NCBI RefSeq assembly: GCF_038007465.1
Contig: NZ_JBBOXF010000001.1
Span: 3,049,001 to 3,113,000 of the forward strand
DNA from: Sporosarcina sp. FSL K6-1508
GTDB taxonomy: Bacteria; Bacillota; Bacilli; Bacillales_A; Planococcaceae
Direction: 5' to 3'
Length of the DNA: 64,000 bases
Both the position numbers and the translations under genes were made by a program. This document shows positions 1 to 9,235 of this stretch, in pieces. Below the pieces are notes generated by a model. That model saw nothing but the letters and a program-made list of their open reading frames with translations. It ran no database searches and was not told the origin of the DNA. How positions within the stretch are numbered: position 1 is the stretch's first letter; every line of letters begins with the position of its first letter.

Positions 1-699
1 TTAGATAAAATCGACTTTCGTAACTCATTAGAAAATGTAAGCTTAATTGAGTCGGTTGAACAGTTAAAAAGAGCTGACAGCAAAGAGACTACATATGTAT
101 TAGCCATTTCTGAAGAGCAGTTGAAAGCTGTGGAAAATAGCGATAATGAGGTGTATATTCCCTTCACTGAGCTAACTGCTGATCATCAAAGACTGGGCTG
201 GTATGTTTATTTTGATTTAGTAAACTATCCATTTTATCAAAAGGTAAAAGAGATGATCGCTAAGGAAGATAAACCTAAAGGCGTTTTCCGATTTAGACGA
301 ATGGTGAAACAAGATGAAAATAATTTGTTACTCGCGTGTGATCTATATGTATTATCTTCATTACTTGGCGAACCCCAAGGCATTCAAGTAAAACAAACCG
401 ATCAATTTGTGACTCCGACACATACAATTGTCTTGATGGACTTTGGTGAAGGAACAATGGCGCATATTGAATATACGGTAGCTGACCAAGAGCGAATTGA
501 GCTTGAGTGGAGTGGGATTAAAACGATTATTGAATTTGATAGTAATCAGATGAGACCGATTCAATCAGGTAGTATAACGTCTTTGCCATTAGCCATTTCG
601 GTCGATGCCATTTTAGCATCAGCACAGAAAGTAAATCAGGAGCTCATTACTCGATTGAATTATTTCAGTAACTTAATCAATGGGGGTGCACATTCATGA
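1..699 (+). CDS. Gfo/Idh/MocA-like protein, 3' part (truncated by window start)
   Basis: The frame is open from base 1, so the gene begins upstream; 232 residues are visible. The visible part reads like the C-terminal substrate domain of a Gfo/Idh/MocA oxidoreductase: a DLYVLSSLLGEPQGI stretch, where the family often has Asp followed by LLGEP, and then beta strands such as THTIVLMDFGEGTMAHIEY, typical of the family's open-faced sheet. The N-terminal Rossmann fold and EKP motif lie outside the window, so catalytic competence cannot be judged. Its stop overlaps the next start by ATGA, so the two are translationally coupled and may act in one pathway. The family call rests on domain feel rather than a diagnostic motif. 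An internal TTG at 121 is not needed as a start. Confidence 0.6.
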   Translation, partial: LDKIDFRNSLENVSLIESVEQLKRADSKETTYVLAISEEQLKAVENSDNEVYIPFTELTADHQRLGWYVYFDLVNYPFYQKVKEMIAKEDKPKGVFRFRRMVKQDENNLLLACDLYVLSSLLGEPQGIQVKQTDQFVTPTHTIVLMDFGEGTMAHIEYTVADQERIELEWSGIKTIIEFDSNQMRPIQSGSITSLPLAISVDAILASAQKVNQELITRLNYFSNLINGGAHS

Positions 700-1670
700 A
701 ACTTGGCATGATGAGTTTTGCACATATGCACGCATACAGTTATGCGGATGGCGTAAAGAGATTACCGAACGTTGAGTTAGTAGGCATTTTTGATGAAAAT
801 GTTGAAAGAGGTCAAGAAGCTGCCCGAAAATATGATACGGTCCATTACAGTGATCAAGCAGAGTTTCTATCATTGGAAATAGAAGCTGTCATTATTTGCA
901 GTGAAAACAATCGCCATAAAGAAATGGTTGTAAATGCTGCGAAAGCAAAGAAGCATATCCTATGTGAAAAACCAATTGCAACAAATCTTACAGACGCTAA
1001 AGAAATAATTCAAGTATGTAAAGATCATGCCGTTATTTTGCAGATTGCTTATCCAGTCCGCTTTAGCTCGCCAATTCAACAAGTAAAAGAAATGATTGAT
1101 AACGGAGAATTAGGTGATATTGTAGCTTTTCGGACGACCAATCGGGGTCAAAATCCTGGTGGCTGGTTTATTGATAAAGAGCAATCAGGTGGTGGTGCTG
1201 TACTAGATCATACCGTACATATGGTTGATATTATGCGATGGTATTTAAATGAAGAAGTCACAGAGGTAAAGGCGATTATTGATTCCTATTTTCATGATAT
1301 AGCTATTGATGATGCGGGGCTTCTCACATTAGAATTCGAAAATGGCGTGATTGCTTCCCATGATGCAAGTTGGTCTCGTTTTACAGAGTACCCAACATGG
1401 GGAGATGTAACGATTGAGGTGATTGGGACGAAACAAACAGTGAAAGTCGATGCATTTAACGAACACGTTAAGATGTTCAGTAGTGGAAAAAAATCATTGG
1501 AACATATTTTTTATGGAAACGACATGGACTTTGGATTGATTCGTGATTTTATTAACTGTGTAAAGGAAGGAAGAGAACCATCTATAACAGGTTATGACGG
1601 ACTAAAATCATTAGCGGTTTCATTGGCAGCGTACGAATCAAGTAAATTTAAAAAGGCAATTAGGTTATAA
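696..1670 (+). CDS. Gfo/Idh/MocA family oxidoreductase
   Basis: A 324-residue protein, predicted to be an NAD(P)-dependent cytosolic sugar or polyol dehydrogenase. The C-terminal half of the Rossmann fold holds the family EKP motif (CEKPIATN, about residues 91-98), and GGGAVLDHTVHMVDIMRW supplies the Asp and His of the catalytic region. The start at 696 overlaps the previous stop as ATGA. The nucleotide-binding loop is odd: the usual GxGxxG near the N-terminus is replaced by MMSFAHMHAY, a variant I associate with a subgroup of this family. The partner gene upstream and the glycosidase-like and FAD oxidoreductase genes downstream suggest oxidative breakdown of a plant or microbial glycoside (inference). 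Substrate unknown. Confidence 0.85.
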   Translation: MKLGMMSFAHMHAYSYADGVKRLPNVELVGIFDENVERGQEAARKYDTVHYSDQAEFLSLEIEAVIICSENNRHKEMVVNAAKAKKHILCEKPIATNLTDAKEIIQVCKDHAVILQIAYPVRFSSPIQQVKEMIDNGELGDIVAFRTTNRGQNPGGWFIDKEQSGGGAVLDHTVHMVDIMRWYLNEEVTEVKAIIDSYFHDIAIDDAGLLTLEFENGVIASHDASWSRFTEYPTWGDVTIEVIGTKQTVKVDAFNEHVKMFSSGKKSLEHIFYGNDMDFGLIRDFINCVKEGREPSITGYDGLKSLAVSLAAYESSKFKKAIRL

Positions 1671-1774
1671 ACGTTAATAGGGGGCACTAGTTTTCATCGA
1701 TTATGATAGGAAGCTGTAGTGTCCTTTATTGTTTATTTGAAGAAGGTAAAAACTTCTAATTATATCGAACGTAA

Positions 1775-1896
1775 GAATCCTGCATAAACTGAGCGAAGGC
1801 GCCTTTCAAGGGGTAGCCGATGCCCAAAGATTGATAGCGCAGCGGTCAGGCTTAGGGCGGGAGGCATCCCCTGACGCCGAAGCGGATTCAATGGGG
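1775..1896 (+). repeat. Dispersed hairpin repeat, family 1 copy A
   Basis: A non-coding block that starts GAATCC and ends GGATTCAATGG. Inside, AGGGGTAGCCGATGCCC can fold against GGCGGGAGGCATCCCCT. The same order of blocks (GAGCGAAGGCGC, GGGGTAGCC, GGCGGGAGGC, GCGG, TTCAATGG) recurs inverted at 19570-19690 and, more decayed, at 49343-49420. It occupies most of the 258-base gap before the next gene. Confidence 0.7.
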
Positions 1897-1928
1897 ATCA
1901 TTAATTCAACATATATTTAGGAAAGGCG

Positions 1929-3629
1929 TTGATCATCATAGACAAAATTATTTACTGGAATGATCATGAAACGGTTTTGTTTGCTGTTGAAGAATTAAGA
2001 AGGTTAATGAGAGAGGCAGGACATGAAAGTACAATCGATGCTCGAGCGGCATTCACTGTGCTTAATGAAAATATGTATAGGATTATCCTGCTAACAACAA
2101 ACGAATATCATTCTTTGGTGGATATAAAAAAAACAATCACGCTAACTGAAGATGGTTTTGCATTGATTAGATCAGAAAATGATATGTGGATTATTGGGAA
2201 TGAGCCCCGTTCTATTCTCTATGGCGTTTATATGTATTGTAAAAAGCAGTTTGGCTACCAGTGGATTGAATTGGACAAAGAAACAATCGTTCACCCTCAT
2301 TCACCAAAGAAAGAAGAATTATATATACATGAACCGATGTTTGCTAGACGTGGAAATATTATTGAAACCATTAACGATCCCGGCTATATCAATTCCCTCA
2401 TAGATTGGGGTGTTAAAAATGGACAAAATGAATATTTCTTCACGTTCTTCTTATGGGATGAGATTAAATCATACGTGACTCAGACATTAAAAAAACGGAA
2501 TGCTCAAGTAACATTAGGCGGTCATAGTTTAAGTTACTTGCTTAGAGAGATACAAAAGAATACGGATGAGAACATGCTTAAGCAAGATGAAAAACTAAAG
2601 TTCTTTGCTGAAAATACATATCTTCAGGATAAAGTCATTCAAAAAATAGTTGCTATCTGTTTGGAAAACAAAGTAATTACTAGAATCTCGTTGTGGCCTG
2701 AAGATATCGGAATCGACGAAAAAAACGCGAGTGGATTTTTGCCGACCTATATTCGATTTACTGATAGATTGAAAGAAGGGCTTGGTAAAGAAGGGTTACA
2801 CGTAGAAGTAGAATATATTGTGTACAATGCTGGGTTGTCTTGGAGTATGTTGGAGAGGGAAAGTCAAACTGAAGCGTCTGATCAAGTCGACGTTTTATAC
2901 GCCTATTGGGGAAGGGATTATTCGTCAGCCATTGATTCAAGTGATCCTAGGCAAATTAGAGCCCATCAAGCATTACAAGACTGGAACAACCAAACGAAAA
3001 AAGGTGGGAAATCGTTAACAGTTCTTGAGTACTATAGTGATCATTTTATGTTAACAGACCTCTTTCCGCCACTTCTTATGAGAATACAGCAGGATTTACA
3101 TGATTATAAACAATTGAATATAAACGGTGTTTTAAATTTAATTGTACCCACACATCAAAAACAACAATATCCAGAGTTAGAGGTCAACTATCCTTGGAAG
3201 TGGATCAATCATTTTAATAATTACGTATACACAAGGATCGCTTGGGGTGAGCAATATGAGATGATTGCCGAGGATTATTTCGCTGTTTTTAATGAAGATA
3301 AAGCAGCAATTCACGAGATGCTTATTGAAGTAGAAAAACTTGTTTCACAGCATACGAAATGGAATGCGCCCCTATTTCCCGCTAGAGTAGTTGATCCGGA
3401 AAAAGTTCATGAACCAATGACTCAATTAATGGTTCAGGCTTATTTAAAGGAAGTATATGATTGTTTATCAGCGTGGGATGTAAGCGAAATAGATTCATTA
3501 TTAGCTATTCAAACAAAGGATAACTTTAGAGCATTTTCGGCAAAAGAAATGATGTTGATCTATTTTTATTATCTAAAAAAAGGAACGGAAATTTATACAA
3601 ATGCATGGGCACTAAAAGGTGAAAAATAA
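1929..3629 (+). CDS. Glycoside hydrolase-like protein (DUF4838 / alpha-glucuronidase N-domain-like)
   Basis: A 566-residue protein with no signal peptide. The first 130 residues resemble the N-terminal domain shared by alpha-glucuronidases and DUF4838 proteins: a helix pairing AVEELRRLM, then DGFALIRSENDMWIIGNEPR and SILYGVYMYCKKQFGYQW. The rest is probably a TIM-barrel-like region rich in Trp and Tyr (WGVKNGQNEYFFTFF, SLWPEDIGI). The start is TTG at 1929, with AGGA at 1919-1922 six bases upstream; no in-frame ATG lies nearby. It is followed after 30 bases by the FAD oxidoreductase, so probably one operon. Catalytic residues were not assigned. A carbohydrate-active role is inferred from the N-domain and neighbours. 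Confidence 0.6.
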   Translation: MIIIDKIIYWNDHETVLFAVEELRRLMREAGHESTIDARAAFTVLNENMYRIILLTTNEYHSLVDIKKTITLTEDGFALIRSENDMWIIGNEPRSILYGVYMYCKKQFGYQWIELDKETIVHPHSPKKEELYIHEPMFARRGNIIETINDPGYINSLIDWGVKNGQNEYFFTFFLWDEIKSYVTQTLKKRNAQVTLGGHSLSYLLREIQKNTDENMLKQDEKLKFFAENTYLQDKVIQKIVAICLENKVITRISLWPEDIGIDEKNASGFLPTYIRFTDRLKEGLGKEGLHVEVEYIVYNAGLSWSMLERESQTEASDQVDVLYAYWGRDYSSAIDSSDPRQIRAHQALQDWNNQTKKGGKSLTVLEYYSDHFMLTDLFPPLLMRIQQDLHDYKQLNINGVLNLIVPTHQKQQYPELEVNYPWKWINHFNNYVYTRIAWGEQYEMIAEDYFAVFNEDKAAIHEMLIEVEKLVSQHTKWNAPLFPARVVDPEKVHEPMTQLMVQAYLKEVYDCLSAWDVSEIDSLLAIQTKDNFRAFSAKEMMLIYFYYLKKGTEIYTNAWALKGEK

Positions 3630-3659
3630 ACCCTAGCAGAATATACGGAGGTATAACTA

Positions 3660-5252
3660 ATGGATATTAGCAATCTGCATTATTATGTACCAACAGAAAA
3701 AGTCAACGAACCAATGTTAATTGAAAAAAATCTAATTATTTACGGGGGGACACCAGCCGGTATCACAGCAGCTATTCAAGCGACGAAAATGGGGCTCACT
3801 GTCGTAATCGTTGAGTTCAGCAAACATATCGGCGGGATGACTGCTAGTGGATTAGGTGCTACAGATCTTGGCGCAGAAGATGCGGTGGGTGGGCTTTCGA
3901 GAGAGTTTTATCAAGAAATCGCGAATTATTATGGAAAAGAAAAACAATGGAAGTTTGAACCGAAAGCGGCTCAGTATGTGTTTGATAAATGGATGAAAGA
4001 CTATGATATTCCGGTTTATTTGAACCAACATTTAGCCGAAGTTACTAAAGAGAATGGAAAAATTATTGAAATTGTAATGGAGAATGAAAACCGTTTTAAA
4101 GGAAAAGTTTTTATGGACTGTAGTTATGAAGGTGATTTATTAGCTCAGTCAGATGTCACTTTTTTTGTTGGACGAGAGTCGAATGCAACGTATAAGGAAA
4201 TTTATAATGGGATTCAGTTTGGTGCACCTCATCATAAATTCGAAAAGTGGGTTGATCCCTATGTTGTGGAGGGGGAGCCAGAGAGTGGTCTGTTGCCCGG
4301 AATCACAGAGGATGATTCTGAACAATTGGGCTATCAAGGGCAAGGGGATCATAGAATCCAAGCGTATAATTTCCGGATTTGTTTGACGAGGGATAAAGAG
4401 AATCGTATTCCATTTCCTAAGCCACCACATTATGAAGCAGATCGATACCGGCTTCTTCTGCGTTATATAAAAGCAGGTGTTTGGGATGCGATGAACCTTC
4501 ACACGATGTTGCCAAACGGAAAATCGGATTTAAATAATTACGGTGCAATATCGACGGACAATCTTGGAATGAATTACGATTGGCCTAAAGGGAGTTATCA
4601 AAGACGTGAGGAGATTTTTCAAGATCATCTAAATTATGATTTGGGGATGTTGTATTTTTTAGCGAATGATTTACGTGTACCAGCAGCTATACGGGAGGAA
4701 GTAACTGCTTGGGGGTTACCGAAAGATGAGTTTGAAAAAACTGGGCATTGGCCACATCAGTTGTATATCCGTGAAGGGAGAAGAATGATTTCTGATTACG
4801 TTATGACAGATCATAATTGTCTAAAGCAGACATTTGTTGATGATCCAATTGGTTTGGCGTCATTCCATATGGATTCCCATAACTGCCGACGTGTCGTGAT
4901 TGATGGCAGGTGTGTGAATGAGGGAGACGTTCAGGTACCAATTGCTCCTTATGAAATTTCATATCGTTCCATTCGGCCGAAGATTGAGGAATGTACAAAT
5001 TTACTTGTCCCGGTTTGCTTATCAAGTTCACATATTGCTTATGGATCGATTCGAATGGAGCCAATATTTATGATTCTAGGACAGACGGCGGGCACAGCAG
5101 CAGCCCTAGCTTATAAACAAAAAATAGCTGTTCAAGATGTAGATTACGAAGAATTAAAACAAGAACTTCTTAAGGCAGGCCAAGTTGTCGAATGGGGCGA
5201 TGATATGGTGGATGACCCAATTAAACGAATGGAAGAAACGTTCGGAAAGTGA
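3660..5252 (+). CDS. FAD-dependent oxidoreductase (PF12831 type)
   Basis: A 530-residue flavoprotein. The dinucleotide-binding motif near residues 26-50 reads IIYGGTPAGITAAIQATKMG followed by VVIVE, and IGGMTASGLGATDLG is the hallmark of the PF12831 FAD-dependent oxidoreductase group. A second flavin contact region near the C-terminus reads FMILGQTAGTAAALA. SD GGAGG precedes ATG 3660. No signal peptide, so cytosolic. Family members are often found with sugar-catabolic enzymes, but few have known substrates. Its place between a glycosidase-like gene and an acetyltransferase, next to Gfo/Idh genes, supports oxidation of a sugar or sugar acid (inference). Length is typical. Confidence 0.85.
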   Translation: MDISNLHYYVPTEKVNEPMLIEKNLIIYGGTPAGITAAIQATKMGLTVVIVEFSKHIGGMTASGLGATDLGAEDAVGGLSREFYQEIANYYGKEKQWKFEPKAAQYVFDKWMKDYDIPVYLNQHLAEVTKENGKIIEIVMENENRFKGKVFMDCSYEGDLLAQSDVTFFVGRESNATYKEIYNGIQFGAPHHKFEKWVDPYVVEGEPESGLLPGITEDDSEQLGYQGQGDHRIQAYNFRICLTRDKENRIPFPKPPHYEADRYRLLLRYIKAGVWDAMNLHTMLPNGKSDLNNYGAISTDNLGMNYDWPKGSYQRREEIFQDHLNYDLGMLYFLANDLRVPAAIREEVTAWGLPKDEFEKTGHWPHQLYIREGRRMISDYVMTDHNCLKQTFVDDPIGLASFHMDSHNCRRVVIDGRCVNEGDVQVPIAPYEISYRSIRPKIEECTNLLVPVCLSSSHIAYGSIRMEPIFMILGQTAGTAAALAYKQKIAVQDVDYEELKQELLKAGQVVEWGDDMVDDPIKRMEETFGK

Positions 5253-5280
5253 TAAACAATACAATAGTGGAGGGGTCTAG

Positions 5281-6231
5281 ATGAAAATCATTGCTTGGGA
5301 ACGCGGTAGATTAAAAGAACTGGTAGAGTTATGGAATAAGGAATTAGCCGTTGATTTTCCGATGCGTGAAGAGCTATTTATGCAGAATAGCTTCGATGAC
5401 GTGAACGTTAGCTATGACAGTTCTTATATCGCGGTAGATGAACAAGATCGTGTGATTGGATTTGTAGTTGCTAAACGATGGCAAGAAAAAATAGATGTGA
5501 AAATGGATACTAAAAAGGGTTGGATCCAAGTGCTATTAGTAGACAGTGCCTATCGTGGAAAAGGTATCGGTACAACACTTCTTGAACGTGTAGAAGCAGA
5601 TTCCAAGAGAAATGGTGTTGAGGAGATACAATTGGGTGGAGATCCCTTCCACTATTTTTCAGGTATACCCGATCAATATAAGGATGCACAAAAATGGGCA
5701 GAAAAACATGGTTTCAATAAAAGAATAAACACATATGATTTAATTAATCACCTGGATAAAAAATATGACTTACCTGTTGATAATTCAGTTGCATTTACAA
5801 TTCTTAAAAAGGCGGAACAAGAAGAACTAATTTCATTTCTAGAACGATGTTTTCCCGGAAGATGGGTCTATGAAACGATGAAGTACTTTGAAATGAATGG
5901 GGATGGACGAGAATTTGTTGTCGTCAAAAAGAAAGGTCAAATCATAGGGTTTTGTAGAATTAATGATAGCCACTCGCCTTTCATCGCACAAAACGTTTAC
6001 TGGAGTCCTTTTTTTGAACAAAAAGTTGGAGGGATAGGTCCATTAGGGATTGATGCGAATGAACAAAAGCAAGGGTACGGATTAGCGATTGTTCAAGCGG
6101 CAATGGCTTATTTGCAAGAACGAAATATCGAAACAATCATTATTGATTGGACCATTTTAGTGGATTTTTATAAAAAACTAGACTTTAATCCATGGAAAAT
6201 TTATGGTGTTTATTTAAAAGATTTAAAGTGA
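5281..6231 (+). CDS. GNAT N-acetyltransferase, two GNAT domains
   Basis: A 316-residue protein with two GNAT folds in tandem. The first has the acetyl-CoA loop in VDSAYRGKGIGTTLLERVE (about residues 97-115). The second has a looser version, IDANEQKQGYGLAIVQAAM (about 257-275), ending with DFYKKLDFNPWKIYG, the usual C-terminal strand. SD GGAGG at 5271-5275 leads ATG 5281. It is the last gene of the same-strand run; the spacing of 28 bases suggests co-transcription with the oxidoreductase. The acceptor is unknown; an amino-sugar or amine is possible. The weaker second domain may be structural rather than catalytic. Confidence 0.85.
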   Translation: MKIIAWERGRLKELVELWNKELAVDFPMREELFMQNSFDDVNVSYDSSYIAVDEQDRVIGFVVAKRWQEKIDVKMDTKKGWIQVLLVDSAYRGKGIGTTLLERVEADSKRNGVEEIQLGGDPFHYFSGIPDQYKDAQKWAEKHGFNKRINTYDLINHLDKKYDLPVDNSVAFTILKKAEQEELISFLERCFPGRWVYETMKYFEMNGDGREFVVVKKKGQIIGFCRINDSHSPFIAQNVYWSPFFEQKVGGIGPLGIDANEQKQGYGLAIVQAAMAYLQERNIETIIIDWTILVDFYKKLDFNPWKIYGVYLKDLK

Positions 6232-6830
6232 GATCTACCAACTATGGATAAACTGACGTAGAAATAATATTGGAGTTACTTTTTGAATCATTCAATTCAC
6301 CTTGGAGAGATTAATCGTTATCAGCTAGGCTTATTGTTATCTCCTGCAATTGCAAATTTCTCTGCCAATGATATATCGTTAGACTACTAATATTATCGAA
6401 CAGCAGATTAACCAACTAATGAACGGAAAAACTGTACAAGAATTCCGCTATTTTAACTCTGTATCCGAGAGGAAATGTTCAGCATTCATGTCTTGAGCTG
6501 AATCCTTCCTGTTCGGATTTTTTATTTCTCAATTATTTAGCGCGCTTGAATTAGGATATAGAAAACGTTCATGAACTAATAACATAAAGGTATTATAAAC
6601 TCACTCAATTTATATTTTATGTATTAAAACACTTTTTTGGCAGAAGATAATAAGGAACCAAGCACTTAAAAGGAGAAGTGTTTTTGTACTAACTTTTCGC
6701 AAGGGGAATATCCCTGCAATATTTAGAAAAGTCCTTACAACTACAGGCTTGGTATTGATGAACTACCACAGGTGATTACGGCGGCGATTAATTCTTGGAA
6801 CAGCTTAGAAAGTGAAGGAGGTGTAAATTC
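6232..6830. other. 599-base gap: terminator plus possible decayed coding remnants
   Basis: No intact gene seen. Between about 6285 and 6390 one frame reads LNHSIHLGEINRYQLGLLL and ends at a stop; a second short open piece follows with a different phase, which suggests a decayed small gene. A further stop-free piece at about 6725-6833 has no start codon (residues include GIDELPQVITAAINSWNS). None is recognisable. A terminator sits at 6463-6527. Confidence 0.4.
6463..6527 (+). terminator. Rho-independent terminator-like hairpin
   Basis: Interrupted stem ATCCGA / AGGAA / TTCAGC pairing with GCTGAA / TTCCT / TCGGAT, followed by a T-rich run (TTTTTTATTT). It lies about 230 bases after the acetyltransferase and could end that operon. 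Confidence 0.6.
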
Positions 6831-7193
6831 ATGAGAACAATAAAAAGGATTGCCTTAGCTCTAGTAATAATTGGCGCTATTAACTGGGGCTTAATTGGAT
6901 TATTTAAATTTGATTTGGTAGCATCAGTATTTGGCGGACAAGGGGCGTTTTTGTCAAGGGTAATCTATGCTCTTGTTGGACTAAGCGGACTGGCTTGCTT
7001 GAGTATTTTGTTTAATCCAGTGGAAGAAGTAGAGGTAGATACAAACCACCAGAGCTATAGAAATCTCAACTACGACACTGAATTCGGTGAGGAAACAGAT
7101 TTTTCGAAGTTACGTGAATCCTCTAATGAAGATTCAGTTGAAAAGAAATCGCCTGAGAATAAAAATCGAAATTCAACAAAAGAGAAAAAATAA
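6831..7193 (+). CDS. DUF378 membrane protein with charged tail
   Basis: A 120-residue protein. Residues 1-62 match the DUF378 (YuzA-like) pattern: two hydrophobic helices, with IALALVIIGAINWGLIGLF and then a second helix after the VFGGQGAFLSRVIYALVGL segment. The gene starts at ATG 6831 behind a strong SD (GGAGG). The C-terminal half (about 65-120) is hydrophilic and rich in Glu, Asn, Ser and Lys, much longer than the usual short DUF378 protein of roughly 60-80 residues. Function unknown; likely in the cytoplasmic membrane with a cytosolic tail. A hairpin terminator follows. Confidence 0.85.
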   Translation: MRTIKRIALALVIIGAINWGLIGLFKFDLVASVFGGQGAFLSRVIYALVGLSGLACLSILFNPVEEVEVDTNHQSYRNLNYDTEFGEETDFSKLRESSNEDSVEKKSPENKNRNSTKEKK

Positions 7194-7225
7194 AGTAGGC
7201 AGAACAAAGTAGCGATATTTTCGTA

Positions 7226-7273
7226 AATATCCCTCTTGATGTAGCATTGACATCAAAAGGGATATTTTGTATT
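7226..7273 (+). terminator. Rho-independent terminator
   Basis: Stem AATATCCCT..TTGATGT paired with ACATCAA.AGGGATATT, then TTTGTATT, about 30 bases after the DUF378 gene. Confidence 0.75.
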
Positions 7274-7459
7274 GAACAATAGCATATTTTTGTGACACTG
7301 AGTCAGCACCCTCTGCCTAAAGTTAATTAACAGATAATTAGGTTGTGAATATGATACAGTAATTAATAATAGTTAGATACTAAAGAAGGAAAAGTAGTAA
7401 TGAATATTCAATGTGCCAACTTTTTGTGCTTTTACTATATTTCTAGGGAGGGTTGTTAA

Positions 7460-8299
7460 ATGTATGAGCGATATGACTCTAATCATAAGGAAAGAGACGT
7501 GAAACTTCCAATATATCGACAAGCGATTAAAAAAGCAATTGAGCAAGACTTAGTACAAGACGAGGACATCATTGCTGTATTTTATGGGGGGGCTCTTGGG
7601 AATCGCAACACCGACAATTTTTCGGATATTGATCTTCGAATCGTAGTTAAAGATGAGGTGTACGATCGATATCGAAAAAATAAGAAGCAACGAGCTAGCA
7701 AATGGGGAAATGTGTTATTTTACGAAGACTTACCTTATACAAACTACAGTACTGCTCATTACGATAACTTTGTTAAGGTTGATACGTTTTATTATCATTT
7801 AACCGATATTATGCCATCAGTTTGGATGCGAAATATTGAAGTTTTCTTTGATACCAGCGAAATGTTAGAAGATATCATAGACAAATCAATGACGCTTTCT
7901 TATGAATTAACACCTGAAATTATAGAAATATGGCGATCAAAATTCTTTGCATATCTTCATGAAGTATATCGGAGAGTCATGAGAAATGAGATCTACTATG
8001 CATTACAATGTCTGGATAATATACGGTTTTCCATTGTTAAAGCATGGTATATGGAGGCAGAACTTCAACCAAATCTTTTTGGTGACTGGGCAAAAGTAGA
8101 AGGGGAAAGAAGCCCTTTGAAAGACTGGCAGCTGCAGCTTCTTAGAAGTTGGAACGCGTCAAGGGATCCCCATGAAATTATGCAGATACTCAAAAGAATA
8201 ATACCTGAATTTAAACGGCTTCATAAGTCTTTATGTGAACAGGTTGGAATGAAAGAAAATGAGGAGTGGGTAGAAAAAGTACTTAATAAAGTTTTTTAA
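7460..8299 (+). CDS. Nucleotidyltransferase-domain protein
   Basis: A 279-residue protein with the signature of the polymerase-beta-type nucleotidyltransferase fold: FYGGALGNRNTDNFSDIDLR, about residues 40-59, giving the GG-S/A motif and the paired acidic DxD (SDIDL). A third acidic residue is plausible in KVDTFYY (about 107-113). The remaining helical half resembles the C-terminal domain of aminoglycoside adenylyltransferase-like proteins. SD AGGGAGG precedes ATG 7460. The gene stands alone between gaps. Substrate cannot be told; a small-molecule or antibiotic nucleotidyltransferase is one option, without evidence of resistance. Confidence 0.8.
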   Translation: MYERYDSNHKERDVKLPIYRQAIKKAIEQDLVQDEDIIAVFYGGALGNRNTDNFSDIDLRIVVKDEVYDRYRKNKKQRASKWGNVLFYEDLPYTNYSTAHYDNFVKVDTFYYHLTDIMPSVWMRNIEVFFDTSEMLEDIIDKSMTLSYELTPEIIEIWRSKFFAYLHEVYRRVMRNEIYYALQCLDNIRFSIVKAWYMEAELQPNLFGDWAKVEGERSPLKDWQLQLLRSWNASRDPHEIMQILKRIIPEFKRLHKSLCEQVGMKENEEWVEKVLNKVF

Positions 8300-8610
8300 T
8301 TTAAATGCAAGGTTTAGCATCTATTTCCGTGAACCTAGTTTCAGGGACACAGTTGAAAGATAATACGTATACCTGTCTGATGACTTCCGTCGCGTTCCAT
8401 TAGGATACGCCATTCGGGGGTCATTTTTGACTGTTAGCAGGTTAACTGATATATGATGCTAAAAGCTAATAATGAAAACAGCAGTATGACAAAATTGCTT
8501 GTTCTTTCGTCATATTCAGCGTGAGTAAATGGGATAGCAAAATAGAGAGTTGGTTTTCCTCAAAGGAAAGTAAACTACAGATCTACTATAGTAATCTTTC
8601 AAAAATGATG

Positions 8611-8664
8611 AAAAGTAATCAGATTGTTACAAATGAATTACGTTGTAACAATCTGATTACTTTT
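8611..8664. terminator. Perfect 22-bp inverted repeat, terminator-like
   Basis: Bases 8611-8632 (AAAAGTAATCAGATTGTTAC plus AA) pair exactly with 8643-8664 around a 10-base loop. A-rich and T-rich ends make it usable on both strands. It lies 310 bases from the gene upstream, so it may insulate the stress promoter rather than end that gene. Confidence 0.6.
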
Positions 8665-8684
8665 CTTTCGATTCTATTGCGTTA

Positions 8685-8709
8685 GTTTATTTGGCTCCAG
8701 TTCGGATAT
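8685..8709 (+). promoter_or_regulatory. Sigma-B-like promoter
   Basis: GTTTAT (8685-8690), a 13-base spacer and GGATAT (8704-8709) closely follow the sigma-B consensus GTTTAA-N13-GGGTAT. It lies 45 bases before a KGG-repeat general-stress gene, a family that includes sigma-B-controlled GsiB. No equally good site precedes the two downstream copies. Confidence 0.5.
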
Positions 8710-8754
8710 ATAAGAGAGTGTTAGACCAAAACTTTTAAAAGGAGAGGTTCAGTA

Positions 8755-9138
8755 ATGGCAAAAGACGACAACAACAATAATCGTAACAGTAACCAGAATG
8801 GAATGTCCCTAGAAGAAGCGGGTCGTAAAGGTGGAGAAGCAACAGCAAAGAACCACGATAGAGACTTCTACGAAGAGATTGGTAGAAAAGGTGGAGAAGC
8901 AACAGCGGAAAACCATGACAGTGACTTTTACGAAGAGATTGGCAGAAAAGGCGGAGAAGCTACTTCCAAGAATCATGACAGAGACTTCTACGAGGAAATC
9001 GGCCAAAAAGGCGGAGAAGCCAGAGCTCAACAAAATGACAATAATAACAACGATAACGATAATAGTAGCAAGATGAGTAAATCAGAAGCCGGCCGAAAAG
9101 GCGGAAAAAACAGTAACGGTAATGGACAAGATAATTAA
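8755..9138 (+). CDS. KGG-repeat stress protein (GsiB/YciG-like), copy 1
   Basis: A 127-residue, extremely hydrophilic protein made of repeats. The EAGRKGGEA opening unit is followed by three units of the type HDRDFYEEIGRKGGEAT, and a final SEAGRKGGKNS unit, giving five KGG motifs. An Asn/Asp-rich linker precedes the last unit and opens the protein. The family (stress-induced KGG repeat, including Bacillus GsiB) is hydrophilin-like and accumulates in general stress and desiccation; it is probably disordered in the cytosol. SD AAAAGGAGAGG precedes ATG. It is the longest of three tandem paralogues. Confidence 0.9.
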   Translation: MAKDDNNNNRNSNQNGMSLEEAGRKGGEATAKNHDRDFYEEIGRKGGEATAENHDSDFYEEIGRKGGEATSKNHDRDFYEEIGQKGGEARAQQNDNNNNDNDNSSKMSKSEAGRKGGKNSNGNGQDN

Positions 9139-9235
9139 CATTCATATCCATACTTAATAAATAATTTCTCGATTTTTCATAGAAGCTTTATTCATTTTCC
9201 GATACACCAAATTTTTTAAAAGGAGAGGTTCAATA

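Larger units (their letters stand above)
8300..8754. other. 455-base gap before the KGG cluster
   Basis: No gene seen. It contains a perfect 22-bp inverted repeat (8611-8664) and a sigma-B-like promoter (8685-8709). A weak hairpin with a TTTTT tail is possible around 8377-8430. One stop-free stretch near 8375-8450 (residues DDFRRVPLGYAIRGSF) has no start and is not recognised. Confidence 0.5.
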
